Source: Corynebacterium tuberculostearicum
Lineage (GTDB): Bacteria; Actinomycetota; Actinomycetes; Mycobacteriales; Mycobacteriaceae
Direction of reading: 5' to 3'
Assembly (NCBI RefSeq): GCF_030506365.1
Contig: NZ_CP073092.1
Coordinates: 744,001 to 808,000, forward strand
DNA length: 64,000 bases
Both the position numbers and the translations under genes were made by a program. How positions within the stretch are numbered: position 1 is the stretch's first letter; every line of letters begins with the position of its first letter. Below, in pieces: positions 9,284-17,977 of the stretch. The notes under the pieces were generated by a model, which saw only the letters and a program-made list of their open reading frames with translations, did no database searches and had not been told where the DNA came from.

Positions 9284-10266
9284 TGACGCCACTATTTAGC
9301 GTCCTGTATGTAGTTGGTATTACGGCCGAGTCCATGACCGCCGCCTTGTCCGCCGGCCGCCAAAAGCTCGACCTTTTTGGCGTCACCATGATCGCCTCCA
9401 TGACGGCGCTGGGCGGCGGCACGGTGCGCGATATGATCCTCGATGATCCTCCCTTTACCTGGGTTGAGCACCCCATCTATTTGGTGATCGTCATCGTGGC
9501 GGCCGTAGTGACGGTGGGCATGTCCTTCCTCATGCACTATTTCCGCCACCTCTTCCTCATCTTGGATGCCCTGGGGCTTGCGGTCTTTTCGGTGCTCGGC
9601 ACCCAAATTGCGGTCCATTTAGGTCACGGGTTCATTATTGCCTCGGTTTCCGCGGTGATTTCTGGCGTCTTTGGCGGCGTGCTGCGTGACCTGCTTTCGG
9701 ATCGCATCCCGCTGGTCTTTTCCGGCGAGTTTTACGCCGCGATTTCGGTGCTCGCCGCGGCGATGTTTATGGCGCTGTACCACAGTGGCCTGGCCGAGGA
9801 ACCGGCCGCGATTATCACCGCCTCCGTGTGCTTTTTTGCCCGCTTGGCCGCGATCTACTTCAAGAAAGGCCTGCCCGTCTTTGAATATCGCGATGCCGAG
9901 CAGCAGATGGACCCGCGCCTGCGTTTGTCCGCTCGCATTGTGCGCGATGGCGCTCGCAAGGCCAAGCGCAAGGCGGGCGCGGCCACGCGCTATGCCAGCC
10001 CGATCACGCGCCCGTTGACCCGGCCGCTAAGCCGACCCTTGAGCCGCACGTTTAGGAACAAGTCTCGAGCGTTTTCTACCGCGACCGAAGGAACGGACTA
10101 CAGCGATATGTCGAGCAACCGCATCGCGCGCCGGCCGAAGCGACAGTCGATTACGCGGCCGAGCGGCCGGCACTCGCCAGGGGCGAGGGGAGTCAACGTG
10201 GAGCAGCAGTGGAGCTTTAATAAGGGGGACGTCGGCAAGCGCAAGGCACCCAAACACAAGCAGTAG
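9283..10266 (+). CDS. TRIC/YadS-type (UPF0126) membrane protein with an unusual basic tail
   Basis: Two repeated three-helix units, each with the family's glycine-arginine motif: GGGTVRDMILDD (about residue 45) and GGVLRDLLSDRIP (about 131). This is the bacterial TRIC cation-channel fold, usually about 200-220 aa. Here about 110 extra residues follow, strongly basic and rich in Arg-Pro-Leu repeats (TRPLTRPLSRPLSR) and Lys/Arg. The gene starts inside the exonuclease III stop codon, so the two are coupled. The role of the tail is unknown. Confidence 0.8.
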   Translation: MTPLFSVLYVVGITAESMTAALSAGRQKLDLFGVTMIASMTALGGGTVRDMILDDPPFTWVEHPIYLVIVIVAAVVTVGMSFLMHYFRHLFLILDALGLAVFSVLGTQIAVHLGHGFIIASVSAVISGVFGGVLRDLLSDRIPLVFSGEFYAAISVLAAAMFMALYHSGLAEEPAAIITASVCFFARLAAIYFKKGLPVFEYRDAEQQMDPRLRLSARIVRDGARKAKRKAGAATRYASPITRPLTRPLSRPLSRTFRNKSRAFSTATEGTDYSDMSSNRIARRPKRQSITRPSGRHSPGARGVNVEQQWSFNKGDVGKRKAPKHKQ

Positions 10267-10317
10267 TGCTATTATGGGTAGGTCAAAAAATTCAGTAATC
10301 TGCAACGGAGAAAGTTC

Positions 10318-10509
10318 ATGGCTCGCGCAATTATTTCTTTCGTCCTCGGCGCTGTAATCCTCGGCCTGAGCATCTGGTGGTGGACCGTTGTTGGTCCGTC
10401 CTTCGCTTTCCTCGGCCCCATCGTGCTCATGGGCGTGGGTGGCGCGCTGATGGTATCCGGTTGGGCCATCCTGATGGACGTAGTCAGCCCCACCTCCCGC
10501 AAGCTCTAA
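10318..10509 (+). CDS. Small two-helix membrane protein (63 aa), unknown function
   Basis: Begins MARAIISFVLGAVILGLSIW and has two hydrophobic helices (about 3-24 and 28-52) with a short C-terminal tail ending PTSRKL. A GGAGAAAG ribosome site lies just upstream. Possibly in the same transcript as the preceding TRIC-like gene (51-bp gap), and followed by a terminator. No family was recognised. Confidence 0.7.
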   Translation: MARAIISFVLGAVILGLSIWWWTVVGPSFAFLGPIVLMGVGGALMVSGWAILMDVVSPTSRKL

Positions 10510-10523
10510 CATCCTTGCGCCGC

Positions 10524-10553
10524 ATCCCTTGCCCAATCGGGCAGGGGATTTTT
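10524..10553 (+). terminator. Rho-independent terminator
   Basis: An 11-bp stem (10524-10534 with 10539-10549, one G-T wobble) closed by AATC and followed by TTTT. It separates the small membrane gene from trpS. Confidence 0.75.
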
Positions 10554-10612
10554 CGATCCCTCGCTCAGTCGGCGCCGGGGAAGGATATGAACCGCGCGGC
10601 GAGGCTAGGGGG

Positions 10613-10618
10613 TAGGAT
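10613..10618 (+). promoter_or_regulatory. -10 hexamer TAGGAT before trpS
   Basis: TAGGAT lies 8 nt before the trpS ATG without a ribosome-binding site, consistent with leaderless initiation. Confidence 0.5.
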
Positions 10619-10620
10619 AA

Positions 10621-11652
<1,032 letters not shown>

Positions 11653-11754
11653 TAAGCGGCTGCTTCCCCCGTGCCCCACCCCGCAAAGGGACAAGTGGGC
11701 ATCTGCCAGTTACTCTAGGTGAGATAAAAACTGTGCGAGCAAGAAGGGAAGCAC

Positions 11755-12834
11755 GTGCCTACCACCACGCAATCCTCCTCGAAGAAGACGGACCACTACG
11801 GCATCGAACGCGCCAATGCCGACGATCCCGGTGCGGTAGATAAGATTCGCTCCAAGTCCGGATTCGTTGACCACCTCATGCGCATGAACGAGCGCTACGG
11901 TGCCGAAGGCGGCAACCAATTTGCCGCCGGCATCACCTATTATTCGGTGCTCTCCATCTTCCCGCTTGCCATGCTGGTCGTGGCCACCGTCGCCGCCGTC
12001 TTGGCTAACCGCGAGGACCTGCTCAATGATCTGCAATCCCATATCACCAGTTCTATCGATGGCGATATGGGAGATACGGTCAATGAGATCTTGGATACCG
12101 CCATTGACCAACGCGGCGCCATGTTCGGCATCGGTGGTTTGACCACCCTGTGGTCCGGCCTAGGCTGGATGAATAACCTGCGCATCGGTATCTCGGCCAT
12201 GTGGGGCATCGATGCCAACGAGGGCGGTTCCTTCTTGAAGAAGAAGTTGTCTGACCTGGTGGGCCTCATTGGCCTTATCGTGGCATTCCTCATCGCCTTT
12301 GGCGTGACCGCCGCCGGTTCCTCCGGCCTTACCCAGAAGATCTTTGAGCGCGTAGGAATCGAGTCCTTCTCGGGCATGGACTTGGTGATTTTCTATGTCG
12401 GCTTGGCTGTGGGCCTTCTGGCGAACTTCATCGTCATGTGGTGGCTGATTATGATCCTGCCGCGCACCAAGGTGCCGAAGAAGTCCGGCCTTATCGGCGC
12501 GGCCATTGGTGCCGTGGCTTTTGAGCTGCTCAAGCAGCTGTCCACGCTCATCATGTCCTCTGCTACCGGCAGCCCTGCCGGCGCGGTCTTCGGCCCCGTC
12601 ATCGTGCTCATGGTGGTCATGTATCTGATTTGGCGCGTGGTGCTGTACGTCTCCGCGTGGACCGCCACCACCGCCGAGTCCCTGAAGTACGCTCACCCGC
12701 CGGTCCCAGAGCCGGCCGTTATTCGCGTCCGCAACGAGGTCAAGGAAGGCGCGCCTGCAGGTGCGACCTTCGGCGTTGGCGCCGCTGTAGGCGCCGCGGC
12801 CGTGGGCGCATGGAGCTTGTTGCGCCGTAAGTAA
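11755..12834 (+). CDS. YihY/BrkB-family inner membrane protein (YhjD-like)
   Basis: 359 residues: a hydrophilic N-terminus (about 60), then about six hydrophobic helices with family features such as NQFAAGITYYSVLSIFPLAM, GLGWMNNLRIGISAMWG and LPRTKVPKKSGLIGA, and a short tail containing GVGAAVGAAAVGAWSLLRRK. Family members are linked to envelope integrity, but their activity is unsettled. The start is GTG at 11755 with AAGAAGGGAA upstream. Confidence 0.85.
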   Translation: MPTTTQSSSKKTDHYGIERANADDPGAVDKIRSKSGFVDHLMRMNERYGAEGGNQFAAGITYYSVLSIFPLAMLVVATVAAVLANREDLLNDLQSHITSSIDGDMGDTVNEILDTAIDQRGAMFGIGGLTTLWSGLGWMNNLRIGISAMWGIDANEGGSFLKKKLSDLVGLIGLIVAFLIAFGVTAAGSSGLTQKIFERVGIESFSGMDLVIFYVGLAVGLLANFIVMWWLIMILPRTKVPKKSGLIGAAIGAVAFELLKQLSTLIMSSATGSPAGAVFGPVIVLMVVMYLIWRVVLYVSAWTATTAESLKYAHPPVPEPAVIRVRNEVKEGAPAGATFGVGAAVGAAAVGAWSLLRRK

Positions 12835-12876
12835 AATCTCCTCCTTAGGGGTGAGGCCTCTGCTGCCGGTGGGCTT

Positions 12877-12882
12877 TAAGAT
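12877..12882 (+). promoter_or_regulatory. -10 hexamer TAAGAT, probable leaderless promoter of the RDD gene
   Basis: TAAGAT is followed by 8 nt and then the ATG at 12891; no ribosome site is visible. Confidence 0.45.
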
Positions 12883-12890
12883 AGAGCATT

Positions 12891-13820
12891 ATGAACGCCA
12901 ATGACATCGCACCGAATCTTTATGAGGAATGGGGACTAGATCGCCGCGATGGCGAGCACGAGCTCTTAGTCTTGTTGGAGTCCAAGGATGTGCTGCTGCA
13001 GCAGCAAGGCCACGACATTGAACATCCGCGGCGCGCGCAGCTGCGCATCGCTGCCAGTGTCTTGGGCTCTGCTGCAAAGCGGGCCGAATACGATAAGGCG
13101 TGCGCGGCGGGCGTGCGCCCCACCTGGGGAGACCTCGGACAGCTGGGCGCGGTAGGGCAGTGGACCCCGCGGCCACAGCAGCCGCAGCAGGCGCAGGCCT
13201 CCCACTCCGGCCAAGCGGCAGGGCCAGGGCGCCACGCTCAGCAGGAACCACGATTTACGCAGACCGCGAGCCCCTACGGGTCGCCGTATGCGCGCAATCC
13301 CTTTGCCCCGCAGCACAATCCATTCCCGCCGGCAACGGCGAACGCGGCTGTACCCGCGCCGGTGGTACAACAACCAGCAGCCGAAATTAGCCAGCGCGCC
13401 GGTCAAGATGCGCGCATCGGCATGGCCATTTTGGACCTCATCTTCTTTTCGCTCATTAGCGGTAGCTTCGGCGGCGCGCTGCTCTCCGGCGGCGTGGATG
13501 AGCTTTCGACGTTCATTGGCGGCGCCATCATCTTGCTGCTCTACACCTTGGGCACCGAGTGTTGGCTCGGCGCCAGCCCGGCTAAGCTGCTGATGGGCTA
13601 CACGGTGCGCGATGTTGACACCAAAGAGCGGCTTACCCTCACCCAGTCCGCTAAGCGCCAGTGGTGGCGCCTAGTCAATATCGTGCCGGGCCCCGGTACG
13701 TTCGCCAGCTGGGTGGGCGCCGGCGTGCATACCTTCACCATTTCGGAGAAGAATAACCGCCGCGGCACCCACGATGAGTGGGCTAACGCCGAAGTAGTGA
13801 AAAAGCACCCACGCAAATAG
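12891..13820 (+). CDS. RDD-family membrane protein with degenerate J-like N-terminal domain
   Basis: 309 residues in three parts. Residues about 8-70 look like a J-domain (YEEWGL start and the closing KRAEYD), but the HPD tripeptide is absent. Next is a Pro/Gln-rich linker (about 85-165). The C-terminal RDD domain has two to three membrane helices, GASPAKLLMGYTVRDVD and the closing RRGTHDEWANAEVV. The role of RDD proteins is poorly defined. The 3' end overlaps the convergent carboxypeptidase gene by 38 bp. Confidence 0.75.
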   Translation: MNANDIAPNLYEEWGLDRRDGEHELLVLLESKDVLLQQQGHDIEHPRRAQLRIAASVLGSAAKRAEYDKACAAGVRPTWGDLGQLGAVGQWTPRPQQPQQAQASHSGQAAGPGRHAQQEPRFTQTASPYGSPYARNPFAPQHNPFPPATANAAVPAPVVQQPAAEISQRAGQDARIGMAILDLIFFSLISGSFGGALLSGGVDELSTFIGGAIILLLYTLGTECWLGASPAKLLMGYTVRDVDTKERLTLTQSAKRQWWRLVNIVPGPGTFASWVGAGVHTFTISEKNNRRGTHDEWANAEVVKKHPRK

Positions 13821-14988
13821 CCAGCAACACTACGGCGCCGGCGATGACCCAGCCGAGCCACCCCTGCACCCCTGCCAGGGAGGAGTTGGCCGATTGCGCC
13901 TGGGCATCGGGGGCCGGGGTGGCAGTGGGGGAGGCAGGGGAGTCGGCGTCGGAATGGGCGTCGGCAAGCAACTGCCCTACACCATCACCGGGATGCACCT
14001 TATAGGCCTCGTGCAGCAGCTTCTGGGCCTGCTCCCACGCGCGCGGGCCGTGCTCCACGGTGGTATCGAGCAGCACCGCCTGCAGCCGCCGACCATGGCG
14101 GTCAAGCGCGCCGACGAAGGTATGGTGCGCGTCATCGGTAAAGCCCGTCTTGCCACCAATGCCGTCTGGATCATTGAGGAAGAGCCCGTTATCGTTGCCT
14201 AATTGGTAACCGTCAAGGTCGCCCCAGCCGGGGAACTCCACGGACTCCGTATCCACAATCCGCGCGAAGGTCGGGTTATGGAAGGCCGCGCGGTAAATGC
14301 GGGAAATATCTTCGGCCGAGGTAGACATGCCCGGGGCATCGAGCCCGGAGTAGCTGGCCGCGTAAGTGGAATTCGTGCCGATCTCGGCCGCCTTCTCGTT
14401 GACCTTGCGCAGCGTAGCCTCGTCCCCGCCCAATTCCTGTGCTAGGGCGTGCGCGGCATCGTTGCCAGAGGCCATGAGCAAGCCCTGCAAAAGCTGTTCC
14501 ACCGTGTACGTGCCGCCTGGGCCGATGCCCACCGCAGAGCCGTCAATCTGTGCCGATTCTTCGCCCACTTCGACCTTCTGGTGTAGATCCAGTTCGTCGA
14601 TAACCACCAGCGCCAGCAGTGCCTTGATGATGGAGGCCGGCCGGTAGCGGCCGTTAGGGTCCTTCATCGCGATGATTTCGCCGGTATCGATATCGGAGAC
14701 CATCCACGCCGCGGCCACCACATCTTTATCCACCTTGAACCCTTCGGGCAGGGTGGTGCCACAGGCCTCATCGCTCTCCACCGGCGGCAGCGGGGTGGGG
14801 GAGGCCTGCCCAGGAGCGAGGCGCTCCGAGGTGGTGGTGGCCTTTTCCGGGCGCTCGGCGTGCGGGCACTTATCGGTATTCGGGGCGGCGGTGCGTGTGG
14901 TGGTTGGAGCGGTCGGCGTTTCCGCCAGTGCTAGCGGCGGGCCGCTCGCCAGCACCGCGGCGAGAGAACAAGCGAGAATTCTTTTCAT
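13783..14988 (-). CDS. D-alanyl-D-alanine carboxypeptidase (peptidase S11, low-molecular-mass PBP)
   Basis: Trims the terminal D-Ala of peptidoglycan stem peptides outside the membrane. Signal peptide at residues 1-22 (MKRILACSLAAVLASGPPLA). Catalytic motifs are complete: S119-I-I-K122, S174-G-N176 and K280-T-G. A Pro/Thr-rich linker precedes the catalytic domain, and a C-terminal membrane helix ends in LLRR. An in-frame ATG four codons upstream (MCHVMKR) is an alternative start. It is divergent from the deaminase-like gene. Confidence 0.92.
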   Translation of the reverse strand: MKRILACSLAAVLASGPPLALAETPTAPTTTRTAAPNTDKCPHAERPEKATTTSERLAPGQASPTPLPPVESDEACGTTLPEGFKVDKDVVAAAWMVSDIDTGEIIAMKDPNGRYRPASIIKALLALVVIDELDLHQKVEVGEESAQIDGSAVGIGPGGTYTVEQLLQGLLMASGNDAAHALAQELGGDEATLRKVNEKAAEIGTNSTYAASYSGLDAPGMSTSAEDISRIYRAAFHNPTFARIVDTESVEFPGWGDLDGYQLGNDNGLFLNDPDGIGGKTGFTDDAHHTFVGALDRHGRRLQAVLLDTTVEHGPRAWEQAQKLLHEAYKVHPGDGVGQLLADAHSDADSPASPTATPAPDAQAQSANSSLAGVQGWLGWVIAGAVVLLAICVGAFSLLRR

Positions 14989-15014
14989 GACATGACACAT
15001 CTTAGGCCCGTGCC

Positions 15015-15020
15015 TACGAT
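15015..15020 (+). promoter_or_regulatory. -10 hexamer TACGAT of the deaminase-like gene
   Basis: TACGAT with 7 nt to ATG 15028; this spacing supports that ATG over the upstream in-frame starts. Confidence 0.5.
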
Positions 15021-15027
15021 GGGACGC

Positions 15028-15918
15028 ATGCATGACGCGCCTTTGATTAGCCCTGAAAACAAGGACTCCGCCGCCGACGTGGTGGCCAAGCTGCCTAAGG
15101 TCTCCCTCTTTGAGACCATTAACTCCACGGCCGCCACGCCGGAGGAACTTACCGCGACCATCCGCGAGCGCTACGAAGCCTTGGCCGCCGATGGTGTGGT
15201 CTATGCGGAACTGCACCTGGATCCAGCAGAGATCGGCCTAGACGCTGCCGCGGTTGTCGAAGCCGCTGGTGCAGCCCGCATTCCTTCCCTCGACTCCCGC
15301 CTCGTCCTCGCCGGCACGGCCCCTGAGGCAGTAGTGCCTGACGACGCCCCCGTGGTGGGCTACAACCTGCCCCAGGACCAAGCGGGCACGGCCGCGGACT
15401 TCCGCGCCGCATACCTGCCCACCCAGATTCACGTGGGCGAGGACTTCGCAGAAGTAGAGCGCGCCGCCCAGGCCGGCGTGAACCGCCTTATCCACCCGGT
15501 GAATATGATCGATGACTTCACTGCGAATATTGAAGGCATCGTGCCGGGTAAGGCCTCTGGCTACATCCGCGACCGTCATATTCCCCTGGTCTTTACCCCA
15601 CTGGAGGAGGCCGAGGAGCTGACCGACCACCCACTGCCACTGCTGCAACAGCTGGGTTTTACCTGCACCATTTCCTCGGGCGCGACTACCTTGACCAAGC
15701 AGTTCCTCGCGCTGAGTGAGACCTTTGGCTACGGGCTGGAGGAATTTTTCGATCTTACCGTCAAAGCGGTGGAGAATTCCTTCGCTGACCAGGAATTACG
15801 GCAGCATCTGCTAGAAACGGTTATCTTGCCAGCATACGAGGAACTATCTGATCCGGAGCTTGCTGGCCCGGACACGGAAGAGTCCCTCGCAGATGCTGCA
15901 GACGCCGCTGAAGAATAG
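15028..15918 (+). CDS. Adenosine deaminase-like protein lacking the metal-binding residues (probable pseudoenzyme)
   Basis: 296 residues that follow the adenosine/AMP deaminase barrel pattern: LPKVSLFETINS (normally PKVELHxHL), VVYAELHLDP, VGYNLPQDQAGTAADFRAAY, PTQIHVGEDF, NRLIHPVNMIDD and a C-terminal FFDLTVKAVENSFAD helix. The N-terminal HxH pair is replaced by F-E-T, and the usual late aspartate pair is replaced by TISSGATT, so catalysis as a zinc deaminase is unlikely. Only one of the usual histidine blocks (IHVGED) survives. The reading frame is intact and promoter-like sequence is present, so it appears to be maintained. Confidence 0.7.
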   Translation: MHDAPLISPENKDSAADVVAKLPKVSLFETINSTAATPEELTATIRERYEALAADGVVYAELHLDPAEIGLDAAAVVEAAGAARIPSLDSRLVLAGTAPEAVVPDDAPVVGYNLPQDQAGTAADFRAAYLPTQIHVGEDFAEVERAAQAGVNRLIHPVNMIDDFTANIEGIVPGKASGYIRDRHIPLVFTPLEEAEELTDHPLPLLQQLGFTCTISSGATTLTKQFLALSETFGYGLEEFFDLTVKAVENSFADQELRQHLLETVILPAYEELSDPELAGPDTEESLADAADAAEE

Positions 15919-15939
15919 AAACGATTAAAGGAGAATTAC

Positions 15940-16617
15940 ATGCCTTCCGTACTTTTTGTTGTTACCGCTGCTGAGGAATGGACACTGGCCGATGGCACCA
16001 AGCGCCCGACCGGCTATTGGGCCGAGGAGCTTATTGCCCCGCACCGCGTCTTCCAGGGCGCAGGCTGGGATATCCACTTCGCCACCCCGGGGGCGAAGGC
16101 TCCCGTCGTAGATGAGTACAGCCTGGAGGTGCTGCCCGATAACGTGCGCATGGCGCAGGAAAATTACTTGGCAGAGTTGGGCGTGGCGCTAGAGAACCCG
16201 ATGAACCTGGCCGATGTCAATGAGGAGGACTATGACCTCATTTTCTACCCGGGAGGCCACGGGCCGATGGAGGATCTTGCCTACGATCAGGATTCTGCCC
16301 AGCTTATTCAGGCGCGTATGGATTCCGGCCGCGCGCTCGGCCTCGTTTGCCACGCCCCGGCCGCGCTATTGGCAGTGGATAATGAGAATTGGCCGTTCAA
16401 GGGCTACAAGATGACCGCCTTTAGCAATGCCGAGGAAGGCGAGGAGATGGTTGCCGCCGCTAAGTGGGCATTGGAGACTCGCCTGCGCGAGCTCGGCGCG
16501 GATTACCAGGAGACCGATCCGATGTCCCCGAATGTCATCGTGGATCGCAACCTGTACACCGGCCAGAACCCCGCCTCTTCTGAGCCGCTGGCACAGCGCA
16601 TTCTGCGCGATTTCTAA
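15940..16617 (+). CDS. DJ-1/PfpI-family protein (Hsp31/glyoxalase III type)
   Basis: 225 residues with the class I glutamine amidotransferase-like fold. Nucleophile elbow GLVCHAPAAL holds the catalytic Cys with the adjacent His, and YPGGHGPMEDL is the family's oxyanion segment. The N-terminal VVTAAEEWTLADG and an inserted cap region fit the Hsp31 branch, which handles methylglyoxal or repairs glycated molecules. The ribosome site AAAGGAGAATTAC is strong. It sits 21 bp after the deaminase-like gene and directly before the esterase, probably as one operon. Confidence 0.88.
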   Translation: MPSVLFVVTAAEEWTLADGTKRPTGYWAEELIAPHRVFQGAGWDIHFATPGAKAPVVDEYSLEVLPDNVRMAQENYLAELGVALENPMNLADVNEEDYDLIFYPGGHGPMEDLAYDQDSAQLIQARMDSGRALGLVCHAPAALLAVDNENWPFKGYKMTAFSNAEEGEEMVAAAKWALETRLRELGADYQETDPMSPNVIVDRNLYTGQNPASSEPLAQRILRDF

Positions 16618-17649
16618 ATGCGCATCCCGCGAATCCTCAAGGCCGGGGCTGCCCTGACAGGAGTGGCCGGGGCCGCGGGCATGGCGGCGTATGCGCTCAG
16701 CCGCCGGCCGTACCTGCGTGAGGTGGCACCGGGCCTGCGCAGCCCGGTTCTGTACTTGCCTATGCACCTGCTTGCCGACGCCACCTTTGCCCGCGCCAGC
16801 CGCTTCTTTGCCAGCATCGATTTCTCCCGTCCGATGCGGCATGCGGTGGATATTACGGAGCTCTCCGCTTCCTTCGATGGCCACGCCTTTAGTGCCCGCG
16901 TGCTTACCCCACGCGGCGATTCCCAGGGCACAGCCACCGCTGGGCCGCGCCCCGTGGTGGTGTGGACGCACGGCGGCGGCCATCTCATCGGCGGCCCGGC
17001 CATGTATGACCCGCAGAATGCCCGCATGGCGTCCGAGCTCGGTGCCATCGTGGTGGCCCCGCGCTACCACAAATCCACCCAGGAGCCGTTCCCCGCGGAC
17101 CATGATGAGTGCTATGCCGCGTTGCGCTGGGTGCAAGAACACGGCGATAAGCTGGGCGGGGATACCTCGCGCATCGCCGTCGCCGGCGATAGCGCCGGCG
17201 GCGGCCTTGCCGCGGGTCTGGTGCAGCGGGCCTTGGATGAGGGCCATCCGGTCCGCGCGCTCGGCTTGGTCTATCCCATGCTGGATCACCGCACCACGGA
17301 TAAGTCGGGTGCGGTGGGCCAATTCATCTGGACGGCGGGCCCGAACCGCGGCGCGTGGTCCATGTACCTGGGAGATGACCACTTGGATGTTGACCTGCCG
17401 CCTTATGCTTCGCCAGCCACGCGCAGTGATCTTTCCGGCTTGCCGCCGACGTGGATCGGGGTGGGTGGCATCGACCTCTTCTGCGATGAATCCGTGGCCT
17501 TTGCCCAAGCCCTCGATGCGGCCGGCGTGGATACGACCCTCGACGTGTGGGCCGGCGCCTACCACGGGTTTGACCAGATTAAACCCAAGGCGCCGCAATC
17601 GCGCGAGCTTATCGACGCCCTCATTGACCACCTCCGCCGTCACCTCTAA
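16618..17649 (+). CDS. Alpha/beta hydrolase (HSL/acetyl-esterase family)
   Basis: 343 residues. Motifs of the hormone-sensitive-lipase group: oxyanion WTHGGGHLIGG, nucleophile elbow VAGDSAGGGLAAG (Ser), and the C-terminal WAGAYHGFDQ (His). The acid is probably the Asp in VGGIDLFCDE. A hydrophobic stretch at residues about 9-25 may anchor it to the membrane. The ATG follows the stop of the preceding gene immediately (TAAATG), so translation is likely by re-initiation. The substrate is unknown; short acyl esters are the usual type. Confidence 0.87.
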   Translation: MRIPRILKAGAALTGVAGAAGMAAYALSRRPYLREVAPGLRSPVLYLPMHLLADATFARASRFFASIDFSRPMRHAVDITELSASFDGHAFSARVLTPRGDSQGTATAGPRPVVVWTHGGGHLIGGPAMYDPQNARMASELGAIVVAPRYHKSTQEPFPADHDECYAALRWVQEHGDKLGGDTSRIAVAGDSAGGGLAAGLVQRALDEGHPVRALGLVYPMLDHRTTDKSGAVGQFIWTAGPNRGAWSMYLGDDHLDVDLPPYASPATRSDLSGLPPTWIGVGGIDLFCDESVAFAQALDAAGVDTTLDVWAGAYHGFDQIKPKAPQSRELIDALIDHLRRHL

Positions 17650-17675
17650 AGTCACGTACTGAGGGAGGACGAGCG

Positions 17676-17876
17676 ATGAAATACAACACGCACGTGTCGT
17701 GGGTCGTATTTTTCACCAGCCTTATTGTTCTCGGTCTGATTCTGGGCGGAGTCTTTGGAATAGGGACTCTAGGCCGCTCCATTATTGGACTCAGTTTGGG
17801 GATAGCGTGGCTGATTTTCGATAAATACATGCGCGACCGGACCCGACGCCAAGAGGAAGAAGCGCCGGGCCGCTAG
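17676..17876 (+). CDS. Small two-helix membrane protein (66 aa), unknown function
   Basis: Starts MKYNTHVSWVVFFTSLIVLG with hydrophobic helices at about 8-32 and 36-50 and a charged tail (DRTRRQEEEAPGR). GGGAGGAC upstream is a good ribosome site, and it follows the esterase by 26 bp. No family was recognised. Confidence 0.7.
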   Translation: MKYNTHVSWVVFFTSLIVLGLILGGVFGIGTLGRSIIGLSLGIAWLIFDKYMRDRTRRQEEEAPGR

Positions 17877-17878
17877 AC

Positions 17879-17936
17879 GCAAAAGCCGCCCCTCACCGTC
17901 CAGCTGCTGTGCAGTGGGACAAAGGCGGGGGCGGCT
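17879..17936 (-). terminator. Terminator for the minus-strand duplicated-domain gene
   Basis: Stem AGCCGCCCC (17884-17892) with GGGGCGGCT (17928-17936) around a 35-nt loop that can fold further; TTTTG follows on the minus strand. Confidence 0.6.
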
Positions 17937-17977
17937 GATGTGCTACGCGCGGCCGGGGCCGTGCGAACCGTGTGGGT

